64,000 nucleotides of DNA from Thermanaerothrix daxensis (GCF_001306145.1 NZ_LGKO01000002.1:434001-498000); one strand, 5' to 3'; counted from the stretch's first letter, positions 1 through 9,444 are shown. Made by a program: numbers and translations. Notes: a model not told the origin generated them from the letters alone.

Positions 1-2
1 GG

Positions 3-599
3 CGCATGAATTGTATGGCTTGCCATGCGGGTACCGATTTACATGCAGCCGAGGGGGATGCGGCAAAGCATCGCTACTGGGGGGATCAGCAGCCTGCTTG
101 CAAGGATTGCCATGCTCAGGTTGGGCGGGCGGATGACCCTATTCCACAGCATACCATCCACGGAAATAAACTGGCCTGCCAGGTCTGTCACGCCGTGGAA
201 TACACCAGTTGTGATGGGTGTCATGTTGCCATCAGCGAGAAGACAGGCAATCCATTCTTCAAGACTGAAGCCACTTACCTCTCGTTTGTAATTGGTCATA
301 ATCCCTGGCCGAGTCGTGAACGTCCATATGAGTATGTGGTTTTACGCCACGCGCCGGTTGCTCCTACCACGTTTGAGTATTATGGTGAAAATTTGTTGCC
401 CAATTTTGGGCTTTTGCCGACCTGGACCTATGCCACCCCGCACAACATCCAACGCCAAACGCCTCAAAACCGTTCTTGCAATACCTGTCATGGTAATGCA
501 GCCCTCTTCCTGACCGCCGATAAGGTCAAATCTGAAGAATTGGAGGCCAATCGCCGAGTGATTGTTGAGAACATTCCTGCTGCAATTCCAATTCCCTAA
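3..599 (+). CDS. Multihaem cytochrome c family protein, 5' end missing
   Basis: The reading frame is open to the left edge, so the first ATG at position 6 is probably internal and the N-terminus lies outside the window. Five CxxCH c-type haem motifs are visible (CMACH, CKDCH, CQVCH, CDGCH, CNTCH), with extra His residues that could serve as distal ligands. Such proteins carry electrons outside the cytoplasmic membrane. The C-terminal ~90 residues have only one haem motif and no obvious membrane anchor. It ends 27 bp before a secreted rhodanese lipoprotein on the same strand, so the two are probably cotranscribed and may act together in extracytoplasmic sulfur or electron chemistry (inference). 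The exact cytochrome subfamily cannot be named from the fragment. Confidence 0.8.
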   Translation, partial: RMNCMACHAGTDLHAAEGDAAKHRYWGDQQPACKDCHAQVGRADDPIPQHTIHGNKLACQVCHAVEYTSCDGCHVAISEKTGNPFFKTEATYLSFVIGHNPWPSRERPYEYVVLRHAPVAPTTFEYYGENLLPNFGLLPTWTYATPHNIQRQTPQNRSCNTCHGNAALFLTADKVKSEELEANRRVIVENIPAAIPIP

Positions 600-626
600 A
601 ACTCTTAAAGTCACGGAGGAAAAGAA

Positions 627-2360
627 ATGGTACAAAGTAAGCGAACACAATTCCTGATCCTGTTGGTTCTTCTCAGCCTGTTGCTGAATGCGTGTGCCAC
701 CGCCGCGCCCACGCTTGCGCCAACAAACGAACCTGCTACAGCGCCAACACAGGTGCCTACAGCACTGCCTTCACCGACGGTTGAAGCCCAACCAGATGTT
801 GTAAGCCTGTGGACTCAGTTAATTGCCGATTTACCGGCCGAAAAGGGTTTTGGCACGGTCAGCGCTGCCAAATTGAATGAGGAACTGGCTGACAAACCCC
901 CTTTCTTGCTGGATGTGCGTGAAGCCGCAGAGATCGAGAAGGATGGTTATATTGAAGATGCGGTGCATATCCCGGTACGTGACGTTCTCAAGAACCTGGA
1001 CAAACTTCCGGCACAGGACCAGCCCATTGTGATTTATTGTGCCTCGGGTCATCGGGGGGCGCTGGTTCAGGCTGCGCTGAAATTGCTAGGTTATTCCAAT
1101 GTGCGTAACCTGGGAGGCGGTTTGGGGGCATGGAAGAAAGCCAATTTGCCTGTGGTTACCGGAAGCATGCCACCAGCACCAGCGGCTGGTACAGCCCCTG
1201 AGATTAAGGACCAGGCTCTCTACACTCTACTGGACGGCTTTCTAAGCAACCTGCCCGAGGGGTTCTATGCCATCAAGGCGGATAAATTGAACACCGACCT
1301 GATTGAAGGCAAAAAACTGGTGCTGGTAGATGTGCGCACGGCTAAAGAGTACGAAAATGACGGGCGTATTGCTGGTGCCATTAACCTGCCATTCAATGAG
1401 TTTATGTCCCATTTGGGAGAATTGCCCAAAGATGTGCCACTAGTCATTTATTGCGCATCAGGCCATCGGGGCGCCATCCTCATGATGGGCCTGCGTTTGT
1501 TGGGCTATGATGCGCTCAATCTGGCAGGCGGTTTGAATGCGTGGAAAGCTGCTCAATTGCCAGTTGAAGGCTGGGTGGATTGGAACGCCACCTGGAAAGA
1601 TTTTCTGAGCAATTTGCCCAAGGATTTCTACACCATCTCGGCTGCCGATCTTAATGCGGCTTTGGCTGACAAACCGCCTTTCTTACTGGATGTACGCGAG
1701 ACTGCAGAGTTAGAGAAAGAAGGGTATATCAAGGGGGCAGTTCATATTCCGGTGCGTGAGGTGCTCAAAAATCTGGACAAACTCCCAGCCCAAAATCAGC
1801 CCATTGTGATTTACTGCGCTTCCGGGCATCGCGGGGCTTTGGTGATGGCTGCGCTGCGTCTGTTGGGTTACAGTGAGGTGCGTAATCTTGGGGGTGGTCT
1901 GGGGGCGTGGAAGAAGGCAAATCTACCGGTGGAAACAGGCAGCCTGCCCGAACCACCCGTGCCCGGCACGGCTCCAGAGATCAAGAATCAGACTCTCTTC
2001 AAGGGATTGGATGACTTCTTGAGTAATCTGCCCGACAACTTCTATACCATCAAGGCCGCTGATTTGCAGGTGGCTCTGGGTGAAGCCAGTAAACCTTTCC
2101 TCTTGGATGTGCGCACAGCCGAGGAGTTGAAGACAGATGGTTACATCGAGGGCTCAGTCCATATCCCGGTCAACGAGCTTTTCACCCGCCTGAATGAGTT
2201 GCCTCAGGATAAGGCCACACCCATTGTTGTGCTGTGCAAATCAGGACACCGCGGCGCTCTGGCGCTCATGGCTCTGCGCATGATTGGTTACAGCAATGTA
2301 TCCAATCTGGCTGGCGGATTGAATGCCTGGGTGGCTGCGCAATTCCCCGTCGTCAAGTAA
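627..2360 (+). CDS. Secreted lipoprotein with four rhodanese domains
   Basis: 577 aa. The N-terminus is a lipoprotein signal with lipobox LLNAC (Cys23), followed by a Pro/Thr/Ala-rich linker, so the protein is probably anchored outside the membrane. Four rhodanese-like domains follow (about 75-178, 213-315, 333-437, 472-577). Each keeps a candidate active-site Cys: C138, C276 and C396 in YCASGHRGA, and C537 in LCKSGHRGA. Rhodanese domains carry sulfane sulfur as a Cys persulfide. Domains 1 and 3 are nearly identical to each other, and 2 resembles 4, which indicates duplication of a two-domain unit. The start has a good SD (ggagg). The upstream multihaem cytochrome suggests a sulfur or redox role, but the substrate is unknown. 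Confidence 0.9.
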   Translation: MVQSKRTQFLILLVLLSLLLNACATAAPTLAPTNEPATAPTQVPTALPSPTVEAQPDVVSLWTQLIADLPAEKGFGTVSAAKLNEELADKPPFLLDVREAAEIEKDGYIEDAVHIPVRDVLKNLDKLPAQDQPIVIYCASGHRGALVQAALKLLGYSNVRNLGGGLGAWKKANLPVVTGSMPPAPAAGTAPEIKDQALYTLLDGFLSNLPEGFYAIKADKLNTDLIEGKKLVLVDVRTAKEYENDGRIAGAINLPFNEFMSHLGELPKDVPLVIYCASGHRGAILMMGLRLLGYDALNLAGGLNAWKAAQLPVEGWVDWNATWKDFLSNLPKDFYTISAADLNAALADKPPFLLDVRETAELEKEGYIKGAVHIPVREVLKNLDKLPAQNQPIVIYCASGHRGALVMAALRLLGYSEVRNLGGGLGAWKKANLPVETGSLPEPPVPGTAPEIKNQTLFKGLDDFLSNLPDNFYTIKAADLQVALGEASKPFLLDVRTAEELKTDGYIEGSVHIPVNELFTRLNELPQDKATPIVVLCKSGHRGALALMALRMIGYSNVSNLAGGLNAWVAAQFPVVK

Positions 2361-2383
2361 TGACTCATAAAATAGCGTAGAGG

Positions 2384-2421
2384 TGGCCGGGTGGGAGGTG
2401 ATCCTCACCCGGCCAATTTTT
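2384..2421 (+). terminator. Rho-independent terminator after the rhodanese gene
   Basis: A 10-bp perfect stem (tggccgggtg with cacccggcca) encloses a 12-nt loop and is followed by aattttt. It lies 24 bp past the rhodanese stop and reaches the stop codon of the convergent TPR gene. A short A-rich stretch on the left (cataaaat) could let it work in both directions. Confidence 0.8.
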
Positions 2422-4771
2422 AAGAGGATGTGGGGGGAGGCAGTTCTCGTAACAGCTTTTGTAGGGCTAACTCGTATTCGGCTTTGTTGGGAGGATTGAG
2501 GGCAATGATTTCACGAACCATTCGAATGGCCTGAGGGGTTTCACCAAGTTCGATGTAGGTATCTGCAAGTGCATCAAGTTCTGCCACAGCGTGCTCAATT
2601 TGTTGAAGCTGGCGATACAGGTGAGCCAGGCGATAGCGTAGCAGTAACTTTTTCTGGGGATGTTCAAGAATCAGGTCGTGCAGGAATTGAACTGCTTCGT
2701 CAATACGATTAGCGCTGATCAGAAAGTGGATGTAGTTGTCTATTTCATTAAGGGCGGCTGTTTCCTGACCCAGGCGGAAGTGAAGTTCGATAATGCGTCC
2801 GCGCAGGTCACGGTCGTCCGGTTGTAATGTGCGCATTTGCTCGTACGTGCTCACGGCTTGTCGCCAGTCCAGGCGCTGCTGATCAATGTCTGCTACTTTG
2901 CCTAAAATGAGCAGCGCCCAGCGTCGGTACTCGCGAGAAGACTGGGCAATGTGGAGCGCTTCTAAATACGTTTGGCGAGCCTTGTCCAATTCGGCTAGGT
3001 GGTAGTGCGTATCGGCCAGGGCGATGCTTTCCTGGACGGCCTCGTCGGTGCGTCCCTGGTTTAGTAACAGTTCAATTAATTGATGGCGAATAGGGAGTTC
3101 CATCGGCGCCATTTGAGCACTACGCTGTAACAGGTTTACAGCTTGGCTCGTTTCGCCTCGCAAGTGATACAGTTGAGCCACCAGGCGGTACTTATTAACC
3201 GCTTCCTGGGTCATGCCCTTCTGCATCATCAGGTCGCCAATTTGGATGTGCAAAGGCAGGTAAGTAGGTGCGAAACTCAGGGCGCGAAAGGCTTCTTCCA
3301 TGGCCGAGTAGAGCATGTGGCGGGCAGCCAGTTGCCGAACCTGCTCAAGGGCTTCAATCACCCGCGCACTGCGGGTCTCAAGCAGCATTTCGGCCAGCAA
3401 GGGTGGGGGGGTGTTCTCGCTCACTTGCTGCTGCAATTGCTGGCGCGCCTTTCTCAGAAGGTCTCGCCAGTTGGGTTGGGCAATTTGGTGTTCGATGCTC
3501 TCACAGAGGGCCTGCAACTTTTGAGGATCTTTTTCATTACGCTGAGCCTCGATAATTGACTCATAGGCCTGATTAATTCCCTCTACCTGAGGCGGAGGAA
3601 CAGTCTGGGCGTCGGCCAGGCGCAAGGCCTGGAGGTAAGCCGTGGCTGCTTCGCCGTAGTTGCCTAATCGGGCAGCGATGCGCCCAATCAAAAGGAAGGC
3701 AGCCAGGGCAAAATCGGGGTGAGCCGCCGCCCGGTAGAGGTACTGTAAGGCGCGGGCCGGATCTCGCTCGGCGAGTAACAATCCCAGATTGTAGGAGAGC
3801 GCGGGGTGAACGAGTCCCAGTTTTTCTGCGCGTTCCAGTTCCTGCAGCGCCTGAGTGTCATCGCCGTGGGTTTGGGATTCAATGGCCTGGTTGAGATGAA
3901 GTAGCAACCGGGTTAAATCGGCCTGGTTTGTGGGCAGGAGCGTTCCTGTGCCGCGGGCCAGGGCGCTCAATCCCCGGCGTGAGGAGGAAGGTGCTGAGGG
4001 ATTGGCGACGTGCTCGGCCTGATCAAAGAGCAAAGTGGCCAGTTGCACCAGCGCCTGCTGGCGCGCCTCAGCGATGGGATCAAGGGGCTGACGATCTTGG
4101 TCTTCGGTGTCGGTTTGGAGAATTTCGGCCAGGCGCACTGGACCAGTGCCGCCACGTGGTCGGGTGGGTTTAGGTAGGGGGGTGCCGTTGCGCAGAGCCT
4201 GTAAAGCCTGGGTGGCTTCGGCGCTTCCGGGCAAGAGTTCCAATGCATGCTGGACCGTCTGGATGGCTTTGGAAACCTGGTTGTTTTGTTGCAAAAGGCT
4301 GGCTACGGCCAGATAGGCTTCTACGGCTTCGGCTTTACGTCCCAAACGTTCGTAGATAAGGGCCAGCCGGCTGTGGGCCGTCAGGTTTTCGGGTTGCAGA
4401 CTCAGGACCCGCATGAGACTGGCAATTGTTTTCTCAACATCACGGTTCTTGAGGTACAGATCAGCCGCCTGTAGTCCAAGCCGGACGGCATCTTTTAGCC
4501 GCCCCAGCCGTTCGTAAATGCGTGCCATCTTCTCATATGCCAGGGGATCCTCCGGCTGTAAAGCAGCCAGGCGCTGATAGATTGAAAGGGCTTCGTTAAA
4601 CTGCTGTAACTCAAATAGGGCCAAACCAAGGTTACTTAGTGCCTGCGGATCATCCGGAAACTCTTCTAGAGCGCGCCGATAATGTTGCGCAGCCAGTTCC
4701 CAGTTCTGATCCCAGGCCGCCGAATGTCCCTCGTTCATGGCTTGTTGATAGAGCTCGCGATTCCCGGCCAC
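2420..4771 (-). CDS. Large TPR-repeat protein
   Basis: 783 aa, cytoplasmic (no signal peptide or membrane segment seen). Tetratricopeptide-like helical pairs run nearly end to end: about residues 5-200, then a Pro/Gly/Ser-rich break around 195-275, then further repeats from 290 to the C-terminus. Phrases such as ALSNLGLALFEL and AYEKMARIYERLG are typical of TPR. Such proteins are scaffolds for protein-protein contacts, and no catalytic domain is visible. It is the last gene of a minus-strand run after the receiver-like protein and polA, 42 bp downstream of polA, and is probably cotranscribed with them. The partner and process are unknown. Confidence 0.8.
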   Translation of the reverse strand: MAGNRELYQQAMNEGHSAAWDQNWELAAQHYRRALEEFPDDPQALSNLGLALFELQQFNEALSIYQRLAALQPEDPLAYEKMARIYERLGRLKDAVRLGLQAADLYLKNRDVEKTIASLMRVLSLQPENLTAHSRLALIYERLGRKAEAVEAYLAVASLLQQNNQVSKAIQTVQHALELLPGSAEATQALQALRNGTPLPKPTRPRGGTGPVRLAEILQTDTEDQDRQPLDPIAEARQQALVQLATLLFDQAEHVANPSAPSSSRRGLSALARGTGTLLPTNQADLTRLLLHLNQAIESQTHGDDTQALQELERAEKLGLVHPALSYNLGLLLAERDPARALQYLYRAAAHPDFALAAFLLIGRIAARLGNYGEAATAYLQALRLADAQTVPPPQVEGINQAYESIIEAQRNEKDPQKLQALCESIEHQIAQPNWRDLLRKARQQLQQQVSENTPPPLLAEMLLETRSARVIEALEQVRQLAARHMLYSAMEEAFRALSFAPTYLPLHIQIGDLMMQKGMTQEAVNKYRLVAQLYHLRGETSQAVNLLQRSAQMAPMELPIRHQLIELLLNQGRTDEAVQESIALADTHYHLAELDKARQTYLEALHIAQSSREYRRWALLILGKVADIDQQRLDWRQAVSTYEQMRTLQPDDRDLRGRIIELHFRLGQETAALNEIDNYIHFLISANRIDEAVQFLHDLILEHPQKKLLLRYRLAHLYRQLQQIEHAVAELDALADTYIELGETPQAIRMVREIIALNPPNKAEYELALQKLLRELPPPTSS

Positions 4772-4813
4772 GTTTCCCTCGTTCTATCCTGGAGTGGGCA
4801 TACCTTGAAAAAG

Positions 4814-7597
4814 TTAGGAGGAGGTTTCATCAAAGGGGGTCATTTCACCCCAATTCAAGCCCCAACGGGCCTCAGTCAGGAGGGGCACGACCAGTTGGTA
4901 AGCATTCTCCATCACATTCTTTACCACTTGGGCGGTGGCGACTTTCTCTGCTTCCGGGCATTCCAGGACCAGTTCGTCATGCACCTGAAGCAGCAGGCGG
5001 GCCGAAAGACCTGCTGATTCCAGCGCTGTTGGCAGACGCACCATGGCAATTTTCATAATATCCGCCGCTGTGCCCTGGATGGGGGCATTTATGGCTTCGC
5101 GCTCTTCGCGTTGGCGAACGGCAGGGTTGGGGGGATTCTTGAGGTTGGGGAAGTAACGTCGGCGCCCTAACAGGGTTTCCACGTATCCCTGGCGAGCAGC
5201 CAGGGCGCGGGTATTCTCAATGTAATCCTTGACACGAGGAAACTGACGGAAATAAGCCTGCACAAAATTCTCTGCCTCAGCCAGGGTTAAATCGGTGGTG
5301 CGAGTAAGCCCAAATGGGCTCATGCCGTAGATCAGGCCGAAGTTGATGGCTTTGGCGTGTCGGCGTTGTTCTTTGGTGACCTGCTCGAGAGGTACGCCGT
5401 AAATGGCCGCGGCCGTAGCGGCGTGAATGTCCTGGCCTGCCAGGAAAGCGTTGATCATGGCTTCATCGCCAGAGATGTGAGCCACGATGCGCAGTTCAAT
5501 CTGAGAATAATCCACCGAAATGAGCACCATTTCGGGTGCGGCAATAAAGGCGCGCCGCACCAGGCGGCCTGTTTCAGTGCGGGTGGGAATGTTCTGCAAG
5601 TTGGGGTCCGAGGAAGCCAGACGCCCGGTAACTGAGCCGGTTTGATTGAACGATGTGTGTACCCGCCCTGTCTTGGGATTGACCTGCTCGGGCAGTGCGT
5701 CTACATAGGTGGATTTGAGTTTGGAGAGCTCCCGGTATTCCAGAATCATCTCAATAATGGGGTGTGCAGAGCGCATTTCTTCCAGCACTTCGGCTGAAGT
5801 GGAGTAGTGCCCGCTACTGGTGCGCTTGCGCCGATCCGGGGGTTCTAAACGCAGGGTTTCGAAGAGGGCTTTTGAAAGTTGCTGAGTTGAGTTGAGGTTA
5901 AAGGGATACCCCACTATCTCAAAGATCTTAGATTCAATCTCGGCCAGCCGCTGGCTCAATTCACGTGACATTTGGCGTAAGAAGGGTACATCTAATGCGA
6001 TACCGGCTTGCTCCATGCGTGCCAAAACCGGCACCAGTGGCATCTCCACCTCATTAAATAAGCGCAGGGCGTTGACTTCTCTCAGACGTTCTTCGAGTAG
6101 GGGCTTTAAGCGCAAACAAATCTCCGCATCGGCGGCTGCATACGCAGCAACAGTTTCAATCGGCACCTCAGCCATGGAGCGCTGTTTTTTACCTTTGCCG
6201 ATGAGTTCTTCGATGTGGGTCATCTGGACGCCCAGGTAGGCCTCGGCCAATCCTTTGAGGTTGAGGTTGTAGCCTTCAGGATTAAGCAGCCAGGCAGCGA
6301 TCATGGTATCAAAACTTAAGGGAGAAACCCAGATTCCCTGCTCGGCCAGGACCAGCAGGTCGTACTTGAGGTTATGGCCTACCTTGCGCCGTTGAGGGTG
6401 GTTCAGGTAGGGTTGCAGACGTTCACGCACCAGTGCCCAGGGCAATTGGGTTTCCCCGGTGGTGTGTCCAAGTGGGATGTAGTACCCCTCACCTGGTTCA
6501 ACAGCCAGGGAAATACCCACCAGGTCGGCTCGAAGAGGATCCAGGCTGGTTGTTTCGGTATCGAGCGCAAACTCGTCTGCGCGCTCCAGCCGTTCGCAGA
6601 GTTCATCGAGCGCCTGGGAGGTGTTCACAATATGATAGCGGGTTTCAGGTGCTTCGGGACTACCCACTTGAGTGAACGGCAACCCAAAGAGGGGAAGTTG
6701 TGTGGTCGCCGGGGGCGTTTTCTGTTGCAGGGCTTTGAGGCGTGGGATCAAACTGCGGAATTCGAGTTCCTGGAAAAAACGTTCTGCCGCATCAAAATTC
6801 AGGTTACGGGTGCGTGCCCGTTCCAGGTCAAGGGTGATTGGAACGTCGGTGCGAATGCGTGCCAGATCACGGCTAAGGTAAGCCGACTCGCGCCCCTTCT
6901 CCAGCAATGTGCGCAGGCGTGGGGGCAATTCATCCAAATGCGCATAGATTTCATCCAGGGTGGGGTATTGGCTTAGCAATGTAACAGCAGTTTTCTCGCC
7001 GATACCTGGCACACCTGGAATGTTGTCAGAAGTATCACCCACCAGAGCCTTGTAATCCACAATTTGCCACGGGCGAATCCCCAGCAGGGCGACCACATCT
7101 TGAGGGCCATAGTCTTTGGCCTCAGAGAGTTTGTTACCAGCCAGGTTTACGATCACACGCTCGTTTACCAGTTGAAGCAAATCGCGATCCCCAGTGATGA
7201 TCTTAACCCCCAGCCCATTCTCAAGGGCTTGGTGAGTAATGCTGCCCAGAACGTCATCGGCCTCGTAGCCCTCTTTTTCCAAAATTGGCAAGCCAAAGGC
7301 CTCCACCATTTCGTGCAGACGATCAATTTGGGGGCGCAGTTCATCCGGCATTTTGGCCCGTGTGGCTTTGTAATCTGCAAACAAATCGTTACGAAAAGTT
7401 CGCCCGGTATCAAATGCCACTGCCAGGAATTCGGGCTGTTCTTGATCCAGCAGGCGCAACAACACACTGGTAAAACCGTAAATGCCCGTGGTAATCTCGC
7501 CCTTCGTGGTCATCAGGTGCTGACCACCCTTAAGGATGGCAAAGTAGGTACGGTAAGCCAGGGCATGACCATCAATCAGATATAACGTTGGAGGCAT
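4814..7597 (-). CDS. polA: DNA polymerase I
   Basis: 927 aa, the usual length for a three-domain Pol I. The N-terminal 5' nuclease (about 1-290) starts with LYLIDGHALAYR and has the helix-hairpin-helix IPGVPGIGEKTA. The 3'-5' exonuclease domain keeps the metal-binding acidic residues (DTETTSLDP, GHNLKYDLL, YAAADAEICL), so proofreading is probably active, unlike Taq-type enzymes. The polymerase domain has motif A (DYSQIELR), the O-helix region (RRHAKAINFGLIYG) and motif C (VHDELVLE). It fills gaps in DNA repair and replaces Okazaki primers. It starts 12 bp after the receiver-like gene, so the two are likely cotranscribed. Confidence 0.98.
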   Translation of the reverse strand: MPPTLYLIDGHALAYRTYFAILKGGQHLMTTKGEITTGIYGFTSVLLRLLDQEQPEFLAVAFDTGRTFRNDLFADYKATRAKMPDELRPQIDRLHEMVEAFGLPILEKEGYEADDVLGSITHQALENGLGVKIITGDRDLLQLVNERVIVNLAGNKLSEAKDYGPQDVVALLGIRPWQIVDYKALVGDTSDNIPGVPGIGEKTAVTLLSQYPTLDEIYAHLDELPPRLRTLLEKGRESAYLSRDLARIRTDVPITLDLERARTRNLNFDAAERFFQELEFRSLIPRLKALQQKTPPATTQLPLFGLPFTQVGSPEAPETRYHIVNTSQALDELCERLERADEFALDTETTSLDPLRADLVGISLAVEPGEGYYIPLGHTTGETQLPWALVRERLQPYLNHPQRRKVGHNLKYDLLVLAEQGIWVSPLSFDTMIAAWLLNPEGYNLNLKGLAEAYLGVQMTHIEELIGKGKKQRSMAEVPIETVAAYAAADAEICLRLKPLLEERLREVNALRLFNEVEMPLVPVLARMEQAGIALDVPFLRQMSRELSQRLAEIESKIFEIVGYPFNLNSTQQLSKALFETLRLEPPDRRKRTSSGHYSTSAEVLEEMRSAHPIIEMILEYRELSKLKSTYVDALPEQVNPKTGRVHTSFNQTGSVTGRLASSDPNLQNIPTRTETGRLVRRAFIAAPEMVLISVDYSQIELRIVAHISGDEAMINAFLAGQDIHAATAAAIYGVPLEQVTKEQRRHAKAINFGLIYGMSPFGLTRTTDLTLAEAENFVQAYFRQFPRVKDYIENTRALAARQGYVETLLGRRRYFPNLKNPPNPAVRQREEREAINAPIQGTAADIMKIAMVRLPTALESAGLSARLLLQVHDELVLECPEAEKVATAQVVKNVMENAYQLVVPLLTEARWGLNWGEMTPFDETSS

Positions 7598-7609
7598 GGA
7601 CGGTTAACC

Positions 7610-9349
7610 TCAGGAAGCGGCACGATTTTGAGCGATCAGGGCTTCGATTTCTGCATTGCTTGGAGGAGTCTCATCGGCGATCGCCAGATGCATGGGGGCC
7701 CAAAAAGAATCTGGGGCCAGGTCGGCCAGGGCCTCAGGTACTCGATGAAAGAGCCTCCAGGCGCTGTGATGTCGTACAATGTGCACCATGTGGCGAGGGG
7801 TAACAGAGGAAGGAATGGCAATTGTCCATAGGAGATAGTTCGAGGTGACGACCAGGCGCTTAAGCGTCCATCCCAGGCGCTGGCACCAGTGCGGCATCCA
7901 ACGTGTCAGTTCCATGGTCACCTTGGGGTTTTGCAGGGCTTCCGGGAGCGTGGTGACCAGGACGGCTGTGTAGGTGAGATAAAGGGGTTTCTCCGCGGCA
8001 GGCTGGTTGAGGGCGTCCAGGGTCAACGGTTGGGTGTCTTCTACAGAAAGAGTAGGTGAAGAACTTTCAAGGTCTACAGGGTGTTCAGAAGGAAACCCTC
8101 CGGTGGCCACTGCTAAGGCCTCAAAGAAATCCGGGGGTGGCTCAAACGCACCCTCATGTGCTTCTTCGGGAGGCTGAACATCTACCTCGCCGGGTTCAAA
8201 CGTCCAGACTTCCGACCGGATTTCTCCCCTCTCAGATGGACCTGCCTCGGCCATCAAAGTTTCCTCTAACGCAGGGGGTTCAGAAGAAGACACTTCGGGA
8301 GTAAACGCTACTTCGGGCAACCAGTCCGCCTGAAAATCCGGCATTTCCGCACGAACGGACTGTTCCGGATCAGGAGGTGGGGCTTCGGCCAGCCATTGTT
8401 CCAGTAGACTCAGATCCGGAAGGGAAATGCTTTCGTCTTCCCCCTCATCCTCGGGGGTTTTCCATCCATCTGCTTCCATCATCCAGACCAGGGACTCCGC
8501 TTCCGGGGTCGGGGGTTCGGTTTCGCCAGTGCTTTCTTCAGGGGGGCTGGCCGGGGAGGTGGCGGATGCTTCGGCGAGCAAGAGTTCGGAAGTCAGCCAG
8601 GGGGAGGCTTCGAGAGATTCTGCTAATGCTCGACCTTGTTGCCGTGCCCGGCTCAGGAGTGTGGAAGCAGCGAAGAAGACCAACAATAGCGTATGGGAAG
8701 CGAGGGGGTGGGCGTAGAGCAGAATTGGCTTGCTTTGTCCCAAAGGTGTCACATATCGCAGCCATTCACCGTCTCTCAAAAGGCGCTGCTCGCGCTGTTG
8801 CACCCAGGCTTCCAGGTACTCATGAAGCGAGGTTTCGAGGTCTCCGGTTTGGACAAGCACGCGTCCGGCGCTGTAAATCCAGGTCGCTTGTGCGTCGCTT
8901 TGACTCAGGAAGGTAGTCAAGTGCTGGTGAAGTGCTTCCAAGGGCTGAGGCATTTGGGGCGGGGGCGGGAGGATCTTTTCGCCTCGACAAAGGGTCTCCA
9001 CGGCGAGTAACAAATCGGGCAGGTAAAAAGGTTTGGACAGATAGGCCCAGGCAAGGATCGCAGAGGCTTCAGGATGATAAGGGTCGTTCTCCGGTGGAAA
9101 GAGTAGGAGGGGAACATGAGGAAACTGATGTGAAAAAGCCTCCAGGTGTTCCCGCAGCAGGGTATCACCGGTAGGAAAATCTGCGATCAGCAGGTCAACC
9201 GGTTCTTGGGCAAGGCGGTCAAAGATATCCGCCGGAGAGGCACATAGGATGACCCGGTAGCGTCCGGTTTCCTCCAGGCTGAGACGCAGCCATTCGGCAA
9301 ATTGGGCTTGAGGGCTGAAAACCAGGAGATTCTTCACGTCGTTGACCAT
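7610..9349 (-). CDS. Receiver-like protein with a C-terminal degenerate IS200/Y1 transposase-like domain
   Basis: 579 aa from the ATG at 9349; the frame also permits an ATG at 9391, but the receiver fold begins directly at NLLVFS. Residues 5-120 resemble a CheY receiver with the phospho-acceptor Asp (LLIADFPTGD) and Lys (LSKPF), but the N-terminal acidic pair is lost. Residues about 135-245 loosely resemble Roadblock/LC7. An acidic Pro/Glu-rich linker follows (about 250-440). The last ~125 residues align by eye with the TnpA Y1 fold of IS200: the region GWTLKRLVV, then IPSSVTP, HHSAWRLF and the FWAPMH segment. The HUH motif (usually pDHvHll) reads TSNYLLW and the catalytic Tyr is absent. It may be a domesticated DNA- or RNA-binding output domain. 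Function unknown; it lies upstream of polA. Confidence 0.65.
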   Translation of the reverse strand: MVNDVKNLLVFSPQAQFAEWLRLSLEETGRYRVILCASPADIFDRLAQEPVDLLIADFPTGDTLLREHLEAFSHQFPHVPLLLFPPENDPYHPEASAILAWAYLSKPFYLPDLLLAVETLCRGEKILPPPPQMPQPLEALHQHLTTFLSQSDAQATWIYSAGRVLVQTGDLETSLHEYLEAWVQQREQRLLRDGEWLRYVTPLGQSKPILLYAHPLASHTLLLVFFAASTLLSRARQQGRALAESLEASPWLTSELLLAEASATSPASPPEESTGETEPPTPEAESLVWMMEADGWKTPEDEGEDESISLPDLSLLEQWLAEAPPPDPEQSVRAEMPDFQADWLPEVAFTPEVSSSEPPALEETLMAEAGPSERGEIRSEVWTFEPGEVDVQPPEEAHEGAFEPPPDFFEALAVATGGFPSEHPVDLESSSPTLSVEDTQPLTLDALNQPAAEKPLYLTYTAVLVTTLPEALQNPKVTMELTRWMPHWCQRLGWTLKRLVVTSNYLLWTIAIPSSVTPRHMVHIVRHHSAWRLFHRVPEALADLAPDSFWAPMHLAIADETPPSNAEIEALIAQNRAAS

Positions 9350-9354
9350 GTTTT

Positions 9355-9386
9355 TAAGTCTATCACGGCTAATAAGGCTGAGCAAG
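9355..9386 (-). promoter_or_regulatory. Possible leaderless promoter of the receiver-like gene
   Basis: On the minus strand TTGCTC, 17 bp, then TAGACT lies 7 nt before the ATG at 9349. The -10 is weak, so this is tentative. If real, the transcript would begin at or near the start codon, and no SD is present. Confidence 0.35.
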
Positions 9387-9415
9387 CACAATGGTGGCTA
9401 AGTTCGCTTGAAGTC

Positions 9416-9444
9416 TTGGCAACCCTTGGCGGATATGGGATAAT
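9416..9444 (+). promoter_or_regulatory. Sigma-70-type promoter for the wecC-wecB-glycosyltransferase operon
   Basis: TTGGCA at 9416-9421 and GATAAT at 9439-9444 are separated by exactly 17 bp. The expected start near 9451 gives a leader of about 36 nt that contains the SD (aaggtgaggg) before the GTG at 9487. Confidence 0.65.

Noticed and set aside
5950-5970. A parS-like attcacgtga core in polA
   Set aside because: Only the inner bases match; about ten of sixteen consensus positions agree, too weak for parS. Other cacgtg sites match less well.
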